Source: Desulfobacterales bacterium
GTDB lineage: Bacteria > Desulfobacterota > Desulfobacteria > Desulfobacterales > Desulfosarcinaceae
DNA length: 64,000 nt
Assembly (NCBI GenBank): GCA_016218685.1
Contig: JACRDD010000005.1
Coordinates: forward strand, 124,001 to 188,000
Direction of reading: 5' to 3'
The number at the start of each line of letters is the position of its first letter. The first letter of the stretch is position 1. Positions 35,934 through 44,294 of the stretch are shown piece by piece. The notes under the pieces are model-generated. The model had not been told where the DNA came from. It ran no database searches and saw only the letters and a program-made list of their open reading frames with translations. Both the position numbers and the translations under genes were made by a program.

Positions 35934-36221
35934 ATGGAAAAAACCGTCGTCGGCATCCGGGATGCAAAAATCCATCTGAGCGAGTTGATCAAAAAAGTCC
36001 AGTCCGGCAACGAGGTGATATTGACCGATCGCGGCAAGCCGGTGGGAAAAATTATTTCGATCCAGCCCCGCTCGCTCAAACTGGAGGAACGCGTCAAGCA
36101 CCTCGAGGAGCGCGGCATTCTGGAGCGGCGCCGCCGCGATCCCTTGAAAAAAGTGCCGCCGCCGCTACCGCTCGAAAAAGGCCTCGCGCGCAAGTTTCTC
36201 GAGGAGGACCGCGACCGATGA
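35934..36221 (+). CDS. Phd/YefM-family antitoxin
   Basis: 95 aa. The N-terminal 'VGIRDAKIHLSELIKKVQSGNEVILTDRGKPVGKI' region is the DNA-binding Phd/YefM fold; the charged C-terminal tail (about 60-95) is the part that wraps the toxin. Its stop overlaps the toxin ATG by 4 bp. Expected to neutralise the PIN toxin and autoregulate through the palindrome at its promoter. Confidence 0.9.
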   Translation: MEKTVVGIRDAKIHLSELIKKVQSGNEVILTDRGKPVGKIISIQPRSLKLEERVKHLEERGILERRRRDPLKKVPPPLPLEKGLARKFLEEDRDR

Positions 36222-36664
36222 ATCGAAAGCCGCCGGTCATCTACTGGGATACCTCGGCCATCGTTTCGGTGCTGTTCAAGGACGACCATAGCGAACGGGC
36301 GCATCTTTGGGCCGGCCAGGAGGGCATTCACCTGATTTCTTCGCTCGGTTACGCGGAGGCTTGCGCCGTGCTCTCCAGAATCCAAAGGGAAGGCGCCCTG
36401 GCGGATATTTTAATAAAAGCCGCATACGAGGTGTTGGAATCCGGCCCCTGGCGCCGGCTGCATCTGGCGCCGGCCTGGGAAGATCTGCGCGAACTTTCCG
36501 CCAAATGGCCTCTGCGCGGGGCGGATCTTTGGCATCTGGCAACCGCGAAGCACGCCCAAACGGAGTTGCCCGAACTGGTCTTGTTGTCTTTCGACGATCG
36601 CTTGAAAACCGCTTCCGAGGGCGAAGGCCTGGGAATTGACTTAACTCAAGGATCTCGGCCCTGA
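36218..36664 (+). CDS. VapC-like PIN-domain toxin
   Basis: 148 aa. PIN acidic residues in 'YWDTSAIVSVL' (Asp), 'YAEACAVL' (Glu), 'RGADLWHLATA' (Asp) and 'LLSFDDRL' (Asp). VapC toxins are Mg-dependent RNases cutting tRNA or rRNA. ATG overlaps the antitoxin stop (ATGA), the usual coupling. All four catalytic positions are intact, so the pair looks active. Confidence 0.9.
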   Translation: MNRKPPVIYWDTSAIVSVLFKDDHSERAHLWAGQEGIHLISSLGYAEACAVLSRIQREGALADILIKAAYEVLESGPWRRLHLAPAWEDLRELSAKWPLRGADLWHLATAKHAQTELPELVLLSFDDRLKTASEGEGLGIDLTQGSRP

Positions 36665-36717
36665 ACCGCTGTATAAGGTAAGCCATAAGGATCGATTCAA
36701 CGGCGGAGGAAAAGACC

Positions 36718-37749
36718 ATGGACAATCCCATTCCCGGCAACCTGCTGACCACCGCCATGGCGGTCATGCCGCACACCGACGTGGACCGGGCGTTGCAGAT
36801 GGCGCTCTCCCTGGACGTGCCCTTCTGGCCGCAACTGCCCAACTACAGCTACTACGAAGACATGTATGTGCAGGCCGCCGAACATTTTCCAGGAATCGTG
36901 CTGGACCTGGAGAAGCGCACCCTGCGCTTTTCGGTGGACAAATTCGCCGAAGAGCTGGAAGCGGCCCTGCTGCGCTTCGACGATCCGACCTTCTTCGATG
37001 TCAGCGAGACCTATTCGGCGGTCTACCACCGCTTCCTCAAGAGCCCGGACCTGGCCGCCCGGCCCGCCATCCGGGGCCAGCTCGAAGGGCCCATCAGCTT
37101 CGGCTTCAACATCCTGGATCAGGACGAGCGGCCCATTCTCTTCGATGATACCGTGCGGCCCTTCATGCTCGATTTCATGGCCAAGCGCCTGAATGCGCAG
37201 TTGGCCCGGCTGAAACAATTGAATCCCAAGGCCTTCATGTTCGTGGACGAGCCGGGGTTGCAGTTTCTCTTCTCGGCCATGGCCGGCTACGGCGATCTCA
37301 AGGCCAAGGGCGACCTGGACCAGTTCTTCGCCCAGGTGGACCGGCCCCGGGGCATCCACCTGTGCGGCAACCCGGATTGGGATTTCCTGCTCAACCTGGA
37401 CCTGGAAGTCCTGTCTCTGGATGTCTACACCAATGCTGAAGTCTTCGCCTCCTACGCCAAATCCATCGCCCGGTTTCTCGACCGGGGCGGTGTGATCGTC
37501 TGGGGCATCGTGCCCACCGGTTTCGAGGCCTTTGCCCAGGAGGAGATCCCCGGCCTGCTCCAGCGCCTGGAAACCATCTGGAACACCCTGGGGGCCAAGG
37601 GCATCGACCGGGAGCTGTTGATCTCCCGGGCCATGCTCTCGCCGGCCACCTGTTGCCTGGTCAACCCGGACAAGGAGCGCACCGTCGAGCGCGCCTTTGC
37701 CGCCGTCAATCGGATGGCCGCCGCCCTGCGGGAGAAATACCTGCGCTGA
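36718..37749 (+). CDS. MetE C-terminal-like / UROD-MetE-like methyltransferase
   Basis: 343 aa, cytoplasmic TIM barrel. Zinc-site pattern 'HLCGNPDW' (His-x-Cys) near residue 218, 'FVDEPGLQ' near 178 and 'SPATCCLVNP' near 315 place the metal-binding His and Cys residues of cobalamin-independent methionine synthase and of MtbA-type corrinoid methyltransferases. It lacks the N-terminal half of MetE, so it probably uses a corrinoid protein or small methyl donor. Next to the DHOD-like gene, plus strand. Confidence 0.75.
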   Translation: MDNPIPGNLLTTAMAVMPHTDVDRALQMALSLDVPFWPQLPNYSYYEDMYVQAAEHFPGIVLDLEKRTLRFSVDKFAEELEAALLRFDDPTFFDVSETYSAVYHRFLKSPDLAARPAIRGQLEGPISFGFNILDQDERPILFDDTVRPFMLDFMAKRLNAQLARLKQLNPKAFMFVDEPGLQFLFSAMAGYGDLKAKGDLDQFFAQVDRPRGIHLCGNPDWDFLLNLDLEVLSLDVYTNAEVFASYAKSIARFLDRGGVIVWGIVPTGFEAFAQEEIPGLLQRLETIWNTLGAKGIDRELLISRAMLSPATCCLVNPDKERTVERAFAAVNRMAAALREKYLR

Positions 37750-37807
37750 AGCGGCCCTTGCGCGAGGCTTGTAGGGAACGCCTCTAACCGCAGAAATGGA
37801 GGTACCT

Positions 37808-38833
37808 ATGAATCTGACCACCAATTACATGGGCCTTACCCTGAGGAACCCCATCATCGCCGGCAGTTCGGGCTTGACCGGCTCGGTGGAACAAGTCAAG
37901 TCCCTGGCGGCCAACGGCGCCGGGGCCGTGGTCCTCAAGTCGATCTTCGAGGAGGAGGTGCTCAACGAATACGCCGATTTCATCAAGGAGGCCAAGGCGC
38001 AATTCGGCGAGCCCCAGTACTTCGACTACAACGGCCAGCGCAATCCCATCGAATACTACGATTACGTCCTTCAAGAGCAGAATTTGAAAAAGTACATCGC
38101 CCTGCTGGAGGGCTGCAAGGCGGCCGTGGACATTCCGGTGATGGCCAGCATCAACTGCTTTTACTATTCGGTGGAGTGGCTCTCCTATGCCCAGAACCTG
38201 GAGCGGGCCGGGGCCGACGCCCTGGAGCTCAACATGTTCTTCCCGCCCACCGATTTCAAGCACTCGCGGGAAGAGAAGGAAGCCCTCTATTTCAAGATCG
38301 CCGAGAAAGTGACCCAGGCCGTGAAGATCCCCGTGGCCCTGAAGATCAGCCCCTACTTCACCGACCTGGGGCCCATGATCCAGCGCCTGTCGGAAACCGG
38401 CGTCAAGGCCCTGGTGCTGTTCAACCGCTTCTTCAGCCCCGATTTCGACATCGACAAGCTGGAAGTCAAACCCTCTTTCGTCTTCAGCACGCCCGCGGAT
38501 TTGGCCCTGTCGCTGCGCTGGATCGCGGTGATGGCCAACAAGGTCGGCTGCGATCTGGCCGCTTCCACCGGCGTGCACGACGCCGCGGCGGTGGTCAAAC
38601 AACTCCTGGCCGGGGCCAACGCCGTCCAGGTGGCCTCGTGCCTGTATAAAAACGGACCGAAGTACATTAAGGAACTGCTCGCCGGCCTGGAAAGCTGGAT
38701 GGCCGGCAAGAAGTATCGCGCGCTTGCGGACTTCAAAGGCAAGTTGAGCCAAGCGCGCAGCTCCGATCCGGCCGTCTACGAGCGGGCGCAGTTCATGCGC
38801 TACTTCGGGGGCAAGAAGAGCGTGACCCTTTAA
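37808..38833 (+). CDS. Dihydroorotate dehydrogenase-like FMN protein
   Basis: 341 aa from ATG 37808 with GGAGG ahead. Begins 'LTTNYMGLTLRNPIIAGSSGLT', then a TIM barrel with 'PVMASINCFYYSVEWL', 'ADALELNMFFPP', 'IPVALKISPYFTDLG' and the phosphate/FMN end 'STGVHDAAAVVKQLLAGANAVQVAS', as in class 1 DHODs. These paralogues often occur outside pyrimidine operons and their substrate is not established. Followed 23 bp later by the CBS gene. Confidence 0.83.
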   Translation: MNLTTNYMGLTLRNPIIAGSSGLTGSVEQVKSLAANGAGAVVLKSIFEEEVLNEYADFIKEAKAQFGEPQYFDYNGQRNPIEYYDYVLQEQNLKKYIALLEGCKAAVDIPVMASINCFYYSVEWLSYAQNLERAGADALELNMFFPPTDFKHSREEKEALYFKIAEKVTQAVKIPVALKISPYFTDLGPMIQRLSETGVKALVLFNRFFSPDFDIDKLEVKPSFVFSTPADLALSLRWIAVMANKVGCDLAASTGVHDAAAVVKQLLAGANAVQVASCLYKNGPKYIKELLAGLESWMAGKKYRALADFKGKLSQARSSDPAVYERAQFMRYFGGKKSVTL

Positions 38834-38856
38834 ACGCCAGAAAGAGAGCGTGATCC

Positions 38857-39462
38857 TTGAGTTCAGCCAACCTTCGGGAATGTGCCGCCGTCGACATCTC
38901 CGACCAGGATGTCGTGGCGGCCATGAAATCCATGCAGGGCTACATCGACATCACCCCGGCCGATTTCCGGGAGGTCTACCGGGTGGCTTACGCCCTGGCC
39001 AAAGAGCGGATGATGAACGCGCTGAAGGCGGCCGACATCATGAGCCGCGCGGTGCGCGCCATCAGGGCCGACGACGATTTGATCGCCGCCGCCTCGCTGC
39101 TGGCCGAAAAAGGCATTTCGGGCGCGCCGGTGATCGACGGCCAAGGTCGCATCGTCGGCGTGATTTCCGAAAAGGATTTTCTGCGCAAAATGGGTGCCGA
39201 GAAGAGCGGTTCGTTCATGCAGGTCATCGCCCTGTGCCTGAAGAACAAGGGGTGCCTGGCCACGGCCATGACCAACCGCACGGCCGCCGATATCATGACC
39301 GCGCCGGCCATCACGGCGGCGGCGGACATCTCCGTGGGCGCCATCGCGGCGCTGCTGATGGAGAAAAACATCAACCGCCTGCCCATCGTGGATGGCGGCG
39401 GCAGGCCGGTCGGCATCGTGACGCGTACGGATCTGGTCAACTCCTATTGCATGCTGGGATAG
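38857..39462 (+). CDS. CBS-domain protein, TTG start
   Basis: 201 aa. An N-terminal helical region (to about 60), then a CBS pair: 'KAADIMSRAVRAIRADDDLIAAASLLAEKGISGAPVIDGQGRIVGVISEKD' in sense and a second copy ending 'INRLPIVDGGGRPVGIVTRTDLV'. CBS pairs bind adenine nucleotides. TTG start behind AGAGAG; the nearest ATG would cut off the helical region. It lies 7 bp before an HPP-family membrane gene and is probably its regulatory partner. Confidence 0.8.
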   Translation: MSSANLRECAAVDISDQDVVAAMKSMQGYIDITPADFREVYRVAYALAKERMMNALKAADIMSRAVRAIRADDDLIAAASLLAEKGISGAPVIDGQGRIVGVISEKDFLRKMGAEKSGSFMQVIALCLKNKGCLATAMTNRTAADIMTAPAITAAADISVGAIAALLMEKNINRLPIVDGGGRPVGIVTRTDLVNSYCMLG

Positions 39463-39469
39463 ATATCCA

Positions 39470-40003
39470 ATGAACTACTTCGAGAAGATGAAAGGGCATA
39501 CGCAGAGCCCCCCTGGTGTGGGCGCACTCGAAATCCTCTGGTCCTGGATCGGTGGCTTTCTGGGCATCGCCGCCGTGGGGTTGATCCACTTCAAGCTCCT
39601 GGATCAAACCGGCCTGATGCTGATCATCGGCTCGTTCGGCGCTTCGGCCGTGCTGGTGTACGGCGCCATCCGCAGTCCACTGGCCCAGCCGCGCAACCTG
39701 ATCGGCGGCCACGTGCTATCGGCGCTGATCGGCGTGGCGGCCCACCAATACCTGGGCAGTGTCCCGTGGCTGGCTTCGGCCGCGGCAGTGGCCACGGCCA
39801 TCGCCCTCATGCACCTGACCAAAACCCTGCATCCGCCGGGCGGTGCCACGGCCCTCATCGCCGTCATCGGCGGCGATGCCGTGCACCGTTTGGGCTATCT
39901 TTATGTGCTCATGCCCGCCGGCCTGGGCGCCCTCGTCCTGCTGACCGTGGCCCTGCTGGTCAACAACCTTTCGCCCAACCGGCGCTATCCTGAGTTCTGG
40001 TGA
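39470..40003 (+). CDS. HPP-family integral membrane protein
   Basis: 177 aa, four hydrophobic segments, with the namesake 'TLHPPGGATALIAVIGGD' near residue 120. Some HPP proteins take up nitrite in plastids and cyanobacteria; the bacterial role is otherwise little known. Translationally close to the CBS gene upstream, suggesting a nucleotide-gated carrier made of two parts. Confidence 0.85.
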   Translation: MNYFEKMKGHTQSPPGVGALEILWSWIGGFLGIAAVGLIHFKLLDQTGLMLIIGSFGASAVLVYGAIRSPLAQPRNLIGGHVLSALIGVAAHQYLGSVPWLASAAAVATAIALMHLTKTLHPPGGATALIAVIGGDAVHRLGYLYVLMPAGLGALVLLTVALLVNNLSPNRRYPEFW

Positions 40004-40133
40004 TGGGCGGGCCGCCGGCCCAGTGGTAGTAAATGCCCCCCAGCCTGCCCCCAACCTGTGCCCGTTGCGCTCCGGGCGGCAGGCGTTACCTTCCTGTCAA
40101 ATAAAACGAAGCCAATTCAACAGGAGGTGACCC

Positions 40134-40268
40134 ATGAGCGACAATCGAATCCAAAACTACTTCGACAACAGCAACGAAGGACATATCGACACCCGCGAAG
40201 CCAACTTCGAGTGCGAATCGCCCGATCCCAGCCTGGGGTGCGACCTGGGCATCGATGTGCAGGGCTAA
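40134..40268 (+). CDS. 44-aa acidic peptide
   Basis: Below the ORF-track cutoff. ATG at 40134 follows a perfect CAGGAGGTGACC. The product is acidic, with two cysteines ('FECESPDPSLGCDLGI') and no membrane segment. The very strong ribosome site and a second tiny gene 18 bp behind, closed by a terminator, support translation. Function unknown. Confidence 0.6.
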   Translation: MSDNRIQNYFDNSNEGHIDTREANFECESPDPSLGCDLGIDVQG

Positions 40269-40286
40269 ACCCAAAGGAGGTTCATC

Positions 40287-40379
40287 ATGATCGGTTTGAT
40301 GCTGACCTTGATTCTATTAGGATATTTCGTAAATAGCTGCATGGCGCTGCGTGGCGCGACCGCGAGGTGCAAGCTGTAA
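40287..40379 (+). CDS. 30-aa single-helix membrane peptide
   Basis: Below the ORF-track cutoff. ATG at 40287 behind AAAGGAGG. The peptide is one hydrophobic helix ('MIGLMLTLILLGYFVNSC') with a short basic tail. It resembles small membrane subunits or regulators such as those seen beside transporters. It follows the 44-aa gene and precedes a terminator, so both may be the tail of the CBS/HPP operon or an own unit. Confidence 0.55.
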   Translation: MIGLMLTLILLGYFVNSCMALRGATARCKL

Positions 40380-40436
40380 CGGATCAGAAGGTAGAGTCTT
40401 GCGACAACGGACAACAAGGATACGGAACGTATAGAC

Positions 40437-40479
40437 ATAAACAAGAGCGGGGCCTGGCGAGGGCCCCGCTCTTGTTTAT
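40437..40479. terminator. Strong hairpin terminator between convergent genes
   Basis: An 18-bp perfect stem (ATAAACAAGAGCGGGGCC and its complement) around a 7-base loop. The right arm gives CTTGTTTAT. It ends the small-gene unit on the plus strand and may also stop the beta-helix gene from the minus side. Confidence 0.85.
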
Positions 40480-40606
40480 ATGCGAACGGAATTGGTCTCG
40501 ACGTGATTCCCGAAAGTGCAGGCAGATGAACCCAGTCGCTTGTGCATCTGACTTACGGTAACATCCGGCGCTATTGGCAGTCGTGTCCGGCGCAATCAAT
40601 GCCCGG

Positions 40607-42052
40607 TCAGGGGACGCAGGGGCCGGTCAAGGCATCATCCCCAGTGCGCAGGACGTTGTTCATCGATTCCGCTGAGTTGTATTGGGATTCGCGGGGCGGG
40701 TTGCCGGGCCACTGGGTCACCAGGGCCTGGTTTTCGGGCAGGGGATATGCAAAGCACATGGTGTTGTCGCGGACAATGGCGCCATAATCGATGTCGTCGC
40801 CGCCCCTGCCCGGTTGGTCGACATTGGCCATCAGCACCACGCCGGACATCCACGCGTCGTTTTCATTGATCAGAAGGTTCTGCTCGATGATCGGCTCCAC
40901 GGCGGCGCCGACGCAGATGGCGCAGCCCCCCAGGTTGATCACGGTGTTGCCGCGAACTATAAAGTTGCGGAAGAACTCGGGCAGGTCGTAGCCGGGGGTG
41001 ATGGAGATGCCGTAGCAACTGCCGACGGCGGCATTCTGGGTCAGCAGGTTGTTTTCGATGAGCAGCCCGTCCCATTGCCCATGCACCGTCAGGTTGCCGC
41101 CGGTGCACGCGGTGCCGCCCGTGGGCACCGAGTTGTGAAAAAAGCTGTTGGCCCGGACGATGCCGTTGGTGCCGTGTCCGCCCAGGTAGATGCCGTGGTT
41201 GAAACCGCTTCCGGAAAAGTTGTTGTAGGCCAAGGTGTTGCACTCGATCAGCAGGTTGGTGCCGTCGCCCAGAATACCCATGCCGGAGTTGTGATGGATG
41301 TGGCAGTTGCGAATCACCAGCGCATCGATGGGCCCGGTGACCCCCGCGCCATCCTGAAACGTCTGCTGGGTCTGGATCGCGATGTGAAAGCCGGTGATCT
41401 CCAGGTTTTCGATGAAGGTGTTGCGCGTTCCGCCGAACACCACGATGCCGGTCTGCCCCGTGCCCCGGCCGTCAAGGGTGAGGTTGCGCAGGGTGTATCC
41501 GCCGATGGCTTCGGTGGCCTGATAATACCCCACCAGAAAGGCGATGCCGTCGTCCGCCGTTGTGATGAGCGGCGGTTCCGCTGCACCCCAAGCGGCCGTA
41601 TAGCTGTCAAAAACCAGCGGTTGGGCGGGTGTGACATTGAGGTTGTTGAGCAAATAATTAAAATCGGACCAGGCGCCGCCCCGGGCAAACAACAGCTGTG
41701 TACCCGCCGGAAGGGCATTGACATCGAATTCGTCCAGGTTCCGTTTGGGCGCGGCGGGCGAGGTGCCGGCATTGGCGTTGTTGCCGGCCACGCAGCCGGC
41801 ATCGGCGCCGGCCTGGCAATCCGCAAAGTAGTAGGTCGGACCGGAACTTGGCAGGGGCGTCGCATCCGGGTCCGGTCCTGGAGCCGCGCACTGGCTCAGG
41901 CTCGGCACCGGTGTTGGATTCGGAGTTGAGTTGGGTTCCGGGTCGATGGGCGTGTGGTTTGGGTTATCGGATCCATTGCCTCCCGAACATCCGCCCAGCA
42001 GGATCAAGGTCAGCAGCAGAATCAAAATCCGGGTCAATTTCATTTCAGTCAT
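40607..42052 (-). CDS. Right-handed beta-helix lipoprotein 1
   Basis: 481 aa from ATG 42052 (AGAGGTG ahead; track start longer). Signal peptide with lipobox 'LLGGC', a Pro/Asn/Thr-rich linker (about 25-60), then repeated beta-helix turns such as 'NTFIENLEITGFHIAI', 'ALVIRNCHIHHNSGMGI', 'NLLIECNTLAYNNFSG' and 'GLLIENNLLTQNAAVG', typical of polysaccharide-binding or -cleaving parallel beta-helices (NosD/pectate lyase-like). Catalytic residues are not identifiable. Cell-surface or periplasmic location expected. Tandem with a similar lipoprotein gene. Confidence 0.8.
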   Translation of the reverse strand: MTEMKLTRILILLLTLILLGGCSGGNGSDNPNHTPIDPEPNSTPNPTPVPSLSQCAAPGPDPDATPLPSSGPTYYFADCQAGADAGCVAGNNANAGTSPAAPKRNLDEFDVNALPAGTQLLFARGGAWSDFNYLLNNLNVTPAQPLVFDSYTAAWGAAEPPLITTADDGIAFLVGYYQATEAIGGYTLRNLTLDGRGTGQTGIVVFGGTRNTFIENLEITGFHIAIQTQQTFQDGAGVTGPIDALVIRNCHIHHNSGMGILGDGTNLLIECNTLAYNNFSGSGFNHGIYLGGHGTNGIVRANSFFHNSVPTGGTACTGGNLTVHGQWDGLLIENNLLTQNAAVGSCYGISITPGYDLPEFFRNFIVRGNTVINLGGCAICVGAAVEPIIEQNLLINENDAWMSGVVLMANVDQPGRGGDDIDYGAIVRDNTMCFAYPLPENQALVTQWPGNPPRESQYNSAESMNNVLRTGDDALTGPCVP

Positions 42053-42178
42053 CGAGCACCTCTCGTTACCCTTCAAAGTGTGGTCGTACGAATTCAATAA
42101 TTATTGCGCGGTTGCGCCGCGTGCGCTCTTTCGGATCGGCCGTTGCGGCCGATGCATCCTGGCGGTGTTCAACCCATC

Positions 42179-43462
42179 TCAATTTGCATATTCGTCGGCA
42201 CCGAGATCATAGCCGCCGCCCGCCGGCCGTGTTTCACCATCCATGTCGTCCGGCACCTCGTCCAGGCGCTCGCCGGCATCCACCACCGATGCCACGGGCT
42301 GGGACAGGTGCAGGTCGCCCGACGCGGAGTGGACAAACCAGCCGGCTTGGGCGGAGGTAACATTGTTTCGTGTGAGGGCGGCCCCGCCGTCACGCGCGCG
42401 GATGGCTTTGTTGGTGAGGTTGTTGACGATCACGTTGCCGGTGGAAACGGCGAAGCGGTACTCGACGGCATTATCGTAGGCGTGATCCAGAAAGATCGTA
42501 TTGTTGTAAATTTCTACATTACTAGCCGACTCCAGTCCGATCCCCACGTCGTTGAAGAGACCCTGGTCGTCGGCGTAAATGGTGTTGTTGCGAATCAGGC
42601 CGGCGGCGCAACCCCGCTCACCCAGGCCGAGGCCGATGCCGCGGTCGCAGTTGACGATGACGTTCTTCTCGATCACCGGATTTTCGGCGTCGCTCCAGAA
42701 GTGAACGGCAAACTCGGCCAGCGCGCCGCCGGGGCTGCGGATGTTCTTGAACGTATTCCCGCGCACGACCCAATCCGCACCATGATGCACGTCGATGCCG
42801 CCGATGTAGTATTGGGGACCGAAAGCGGCGGTGTACTCGAACAGCGAGCATTCCACCACACCGTGGTTCGAACCCCGGCTGCCGCTATAAGAGCCCTTGA
42901 GCATCTGTTCGCCGGTATTGAAAAAACGGACATTGTGCACCCGCAGATAGTCCGCCCCGTTTTCGCCCTGCACCTGGATCCCATGGTAGTAAACCTCTCC
43001 CAGGGAGAGATCGGCAATGGTCACGTGGGAAGCGGCCACCAGAAAGACATGGGCCACGCCGGAAGACATACCCGTGCCCTGGATCACTACCCGCTCCCGC
43101 TCGCCCGAGCGGCCGCGGATCACCACATGGCCCGCGGTGATGTGCAGCAGGTTGTCCAAATCATACTGCCCATCTTCCAGGAGAATAGTTGCGTTGCCCC
43201 CTGCGGCGTTGACCGTGGCCACGGCCGACGCCAATTGGGCCGCATCGGATACGGTGATGACATCGCCCACCACCGTATCCAGCGGCCCGCAGTCATACGC
43301 CCTGGCCGGGTCACCCGGCACCTCGTCAGGGATGGGCGTCTCTTGCGATGCGCCGGTCCCGGTATCGGAGGACCCGCCCCCGCCGCAGGCGGCGATGCCC
43401 AAGACGGCCAGCACGACAGCGGTCAGGCGCAGCAAGCAAAGAATTCTCGGTTTAAGGCTCAC
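42179..43462 (-). CDS. Right-handed beta-helix lipoprotein 2 (polysaccharide lyase-like)
   Basis: 427 aa from GTG 43462 behind AAGGAG; the track start 26 codons upstream is unlikely. Signal peptide with 'GIAAC' lipobox and a short Gly/Ser linker. The helix turns include 'ADYLRVHNVRFFNTGEQML', 'WVVRGNTFKNIRS', 'PVIEKNVIVNCDRGIGLG', 'GLIRNNTIYAD' and 'VEIYNNTIFLDH'. The C-terminus 'AGGGYDLGADEYAN' is a common end of choice-of-anchor/beta-helix proteins. 126 bp upstream of lipoprotein 1 on the same strand. Confidence 0.8.
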   Translation of the reverse strand: MSLKPRILCLLRLTAVVLAVLGIAACGGGGSSDTGTGASQETPIPDEVPGDPARAYDCGPLDTVVGDVITVSDAAQLASAVATVNAAGGNATILLEDGQYDLDNLLHITAGHVVIRGRSGERERVVIQGTGMSSGVAHVFLVAASHVTIADLSLGEVYYHGIQVQGENGADYLRVHNVRFFNTGEQMLKGSYSGSRGSNHGVVECSLFEYTAAFGPQYYIGGIDVHHGADWVVRGNTFKNIRSPGGALAEFAVHFWSDAENPVIEKNVIVNCDRGIGLGLGERGCAAGLIRNNTIYADDQGLFNDVGIGLESASNVEIYNNTIFLDHAYDNAVEYRFAVSTGNVIVNNLTNKAIRARDGGAALTRNNVTSAQAGWFVHSASGDLHLSQPVASVVDAGERLDEVPDDMDGETRPAGGGYDLGADEYAN

Positions 43463-44293
43463 GATTTCTACTCCTTTTCCCGGTGCGCAACGCGATATAG
43501 GCCACCGGGCCGCCCCACCCCTCTGTCCCTCAGGATACATGCAGTTTTAATTGGGCCGGTGGTGTAGGTTGATCCAACGAGTGATCCGCCGCAGCCCGCC
43601 ACCCAGTCGATGGGATACCCGCTGTCGGTGGTGCGGGTGCCGGTGTATTCGAGCCCGGACCCAATACGGCAGTCGATGCGGAATAAAAAGAAGAAAAATG
43701 TGCTTTTGCCAGAATCCGGCGCTTAGGATCCCGCGCATCGAAGTAGAAGAGATCCTGAACCCCTTGTTCTGATCGAATCTTAAACACATGCAAATCCTAT
43801 CAACTGCCTGGGGCGTAAGGAATTCAATCCACGACCCGCGCCATTGCATCGATAACCAAAATTGAGCTGATTTCAAGAAGCCGGTGCGAAAGGATGCAAT
43901 ACGCATGCCTCAACATCCAGCCACGACCACGACAACATGAATGCAACGTCTTTTGGGGTGCCATGGTCGGCGCCATAAGCCTTAACCAGCTAAATGTTAA
44001 GGAAAAAGCGAATGGATCGACGCCGCCCTCCCCCTTCAAGGCCGAAGGGCCGGGCCGAAGCAGCGCTGCCCGGCGTATTAAATTGTTTTATGCCCGTTAA
44101 CTTATTTTTGCACTCAATGCCACGGCACAAGCGCCTTTTGCGGGCCGAAGGCCTGACGCATGGCGCTGGGAGGGGCCACGACGCTGTGCGGGGTGTAACC
44201 GAACCGTAGGCGGCGTCTTGCAAAAAGGGGCTGCGCGTGTATGAAGTCAAAACCTGAAAAGGAGCAGGGCGAAGTAAAGGCCCTGCTCCTTTT
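43463..44293. other. 831-bp region with little coding content
   Basis: No strong gene. It includes an 87-codon minus-strand ORF (listed), three consecutive inverted repeats at 43980-44074 (CCTTAAC/GTTAAGG, CCCTTC/GAAGGG, GCCGGGC/GCCCGGC) that could mark a structured RNA, and the terminator of the PP2C gene at its right end. Confidence 0.5.
43530..43793 (-). CDS. Possible small hypothetical protein or gene remnant
   Basis: 87 aa ORF starting 'MHVFKIRSEQGVQDLFYF' with an AGGA upstream. The first half looks protein-like, the second half is Pro/Ala-rich low complexity. No family recognised. It is in the right position and strand to lead the beta-helix pair, but may equally be a remnant. Confidence 0.25.
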   Translation of the reverse strand: MHVFKIRSEQGVQDLFYFDARDPKRRILAKAHFSSFYSASTAVLGPGSNTPAPAPPTAGIPSTGWRAAADHSLDQPTPPAQLKLHVS

Positions 44294-44294
44294 T
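44257..44294. terminator. Terminator closing the nap-kinase-phosphatase unit
   Basis: AAAAGGAGCAGGGC and its complement form a 14-bp stem with a 10-base loop; the minus strand continues with TTTT and the plus strand with T6. It overlaps the PP2C stop codon at 44294. Confidence 0.85.

Noticed and set aside
36637-36650. TTGACTTAACTCAA, nearly the same as the palindrome upstream of nap
   Set aside because: Lies inside the vapC coding region, is imperfect, and has no gene suitably placed downstream; probably chance.
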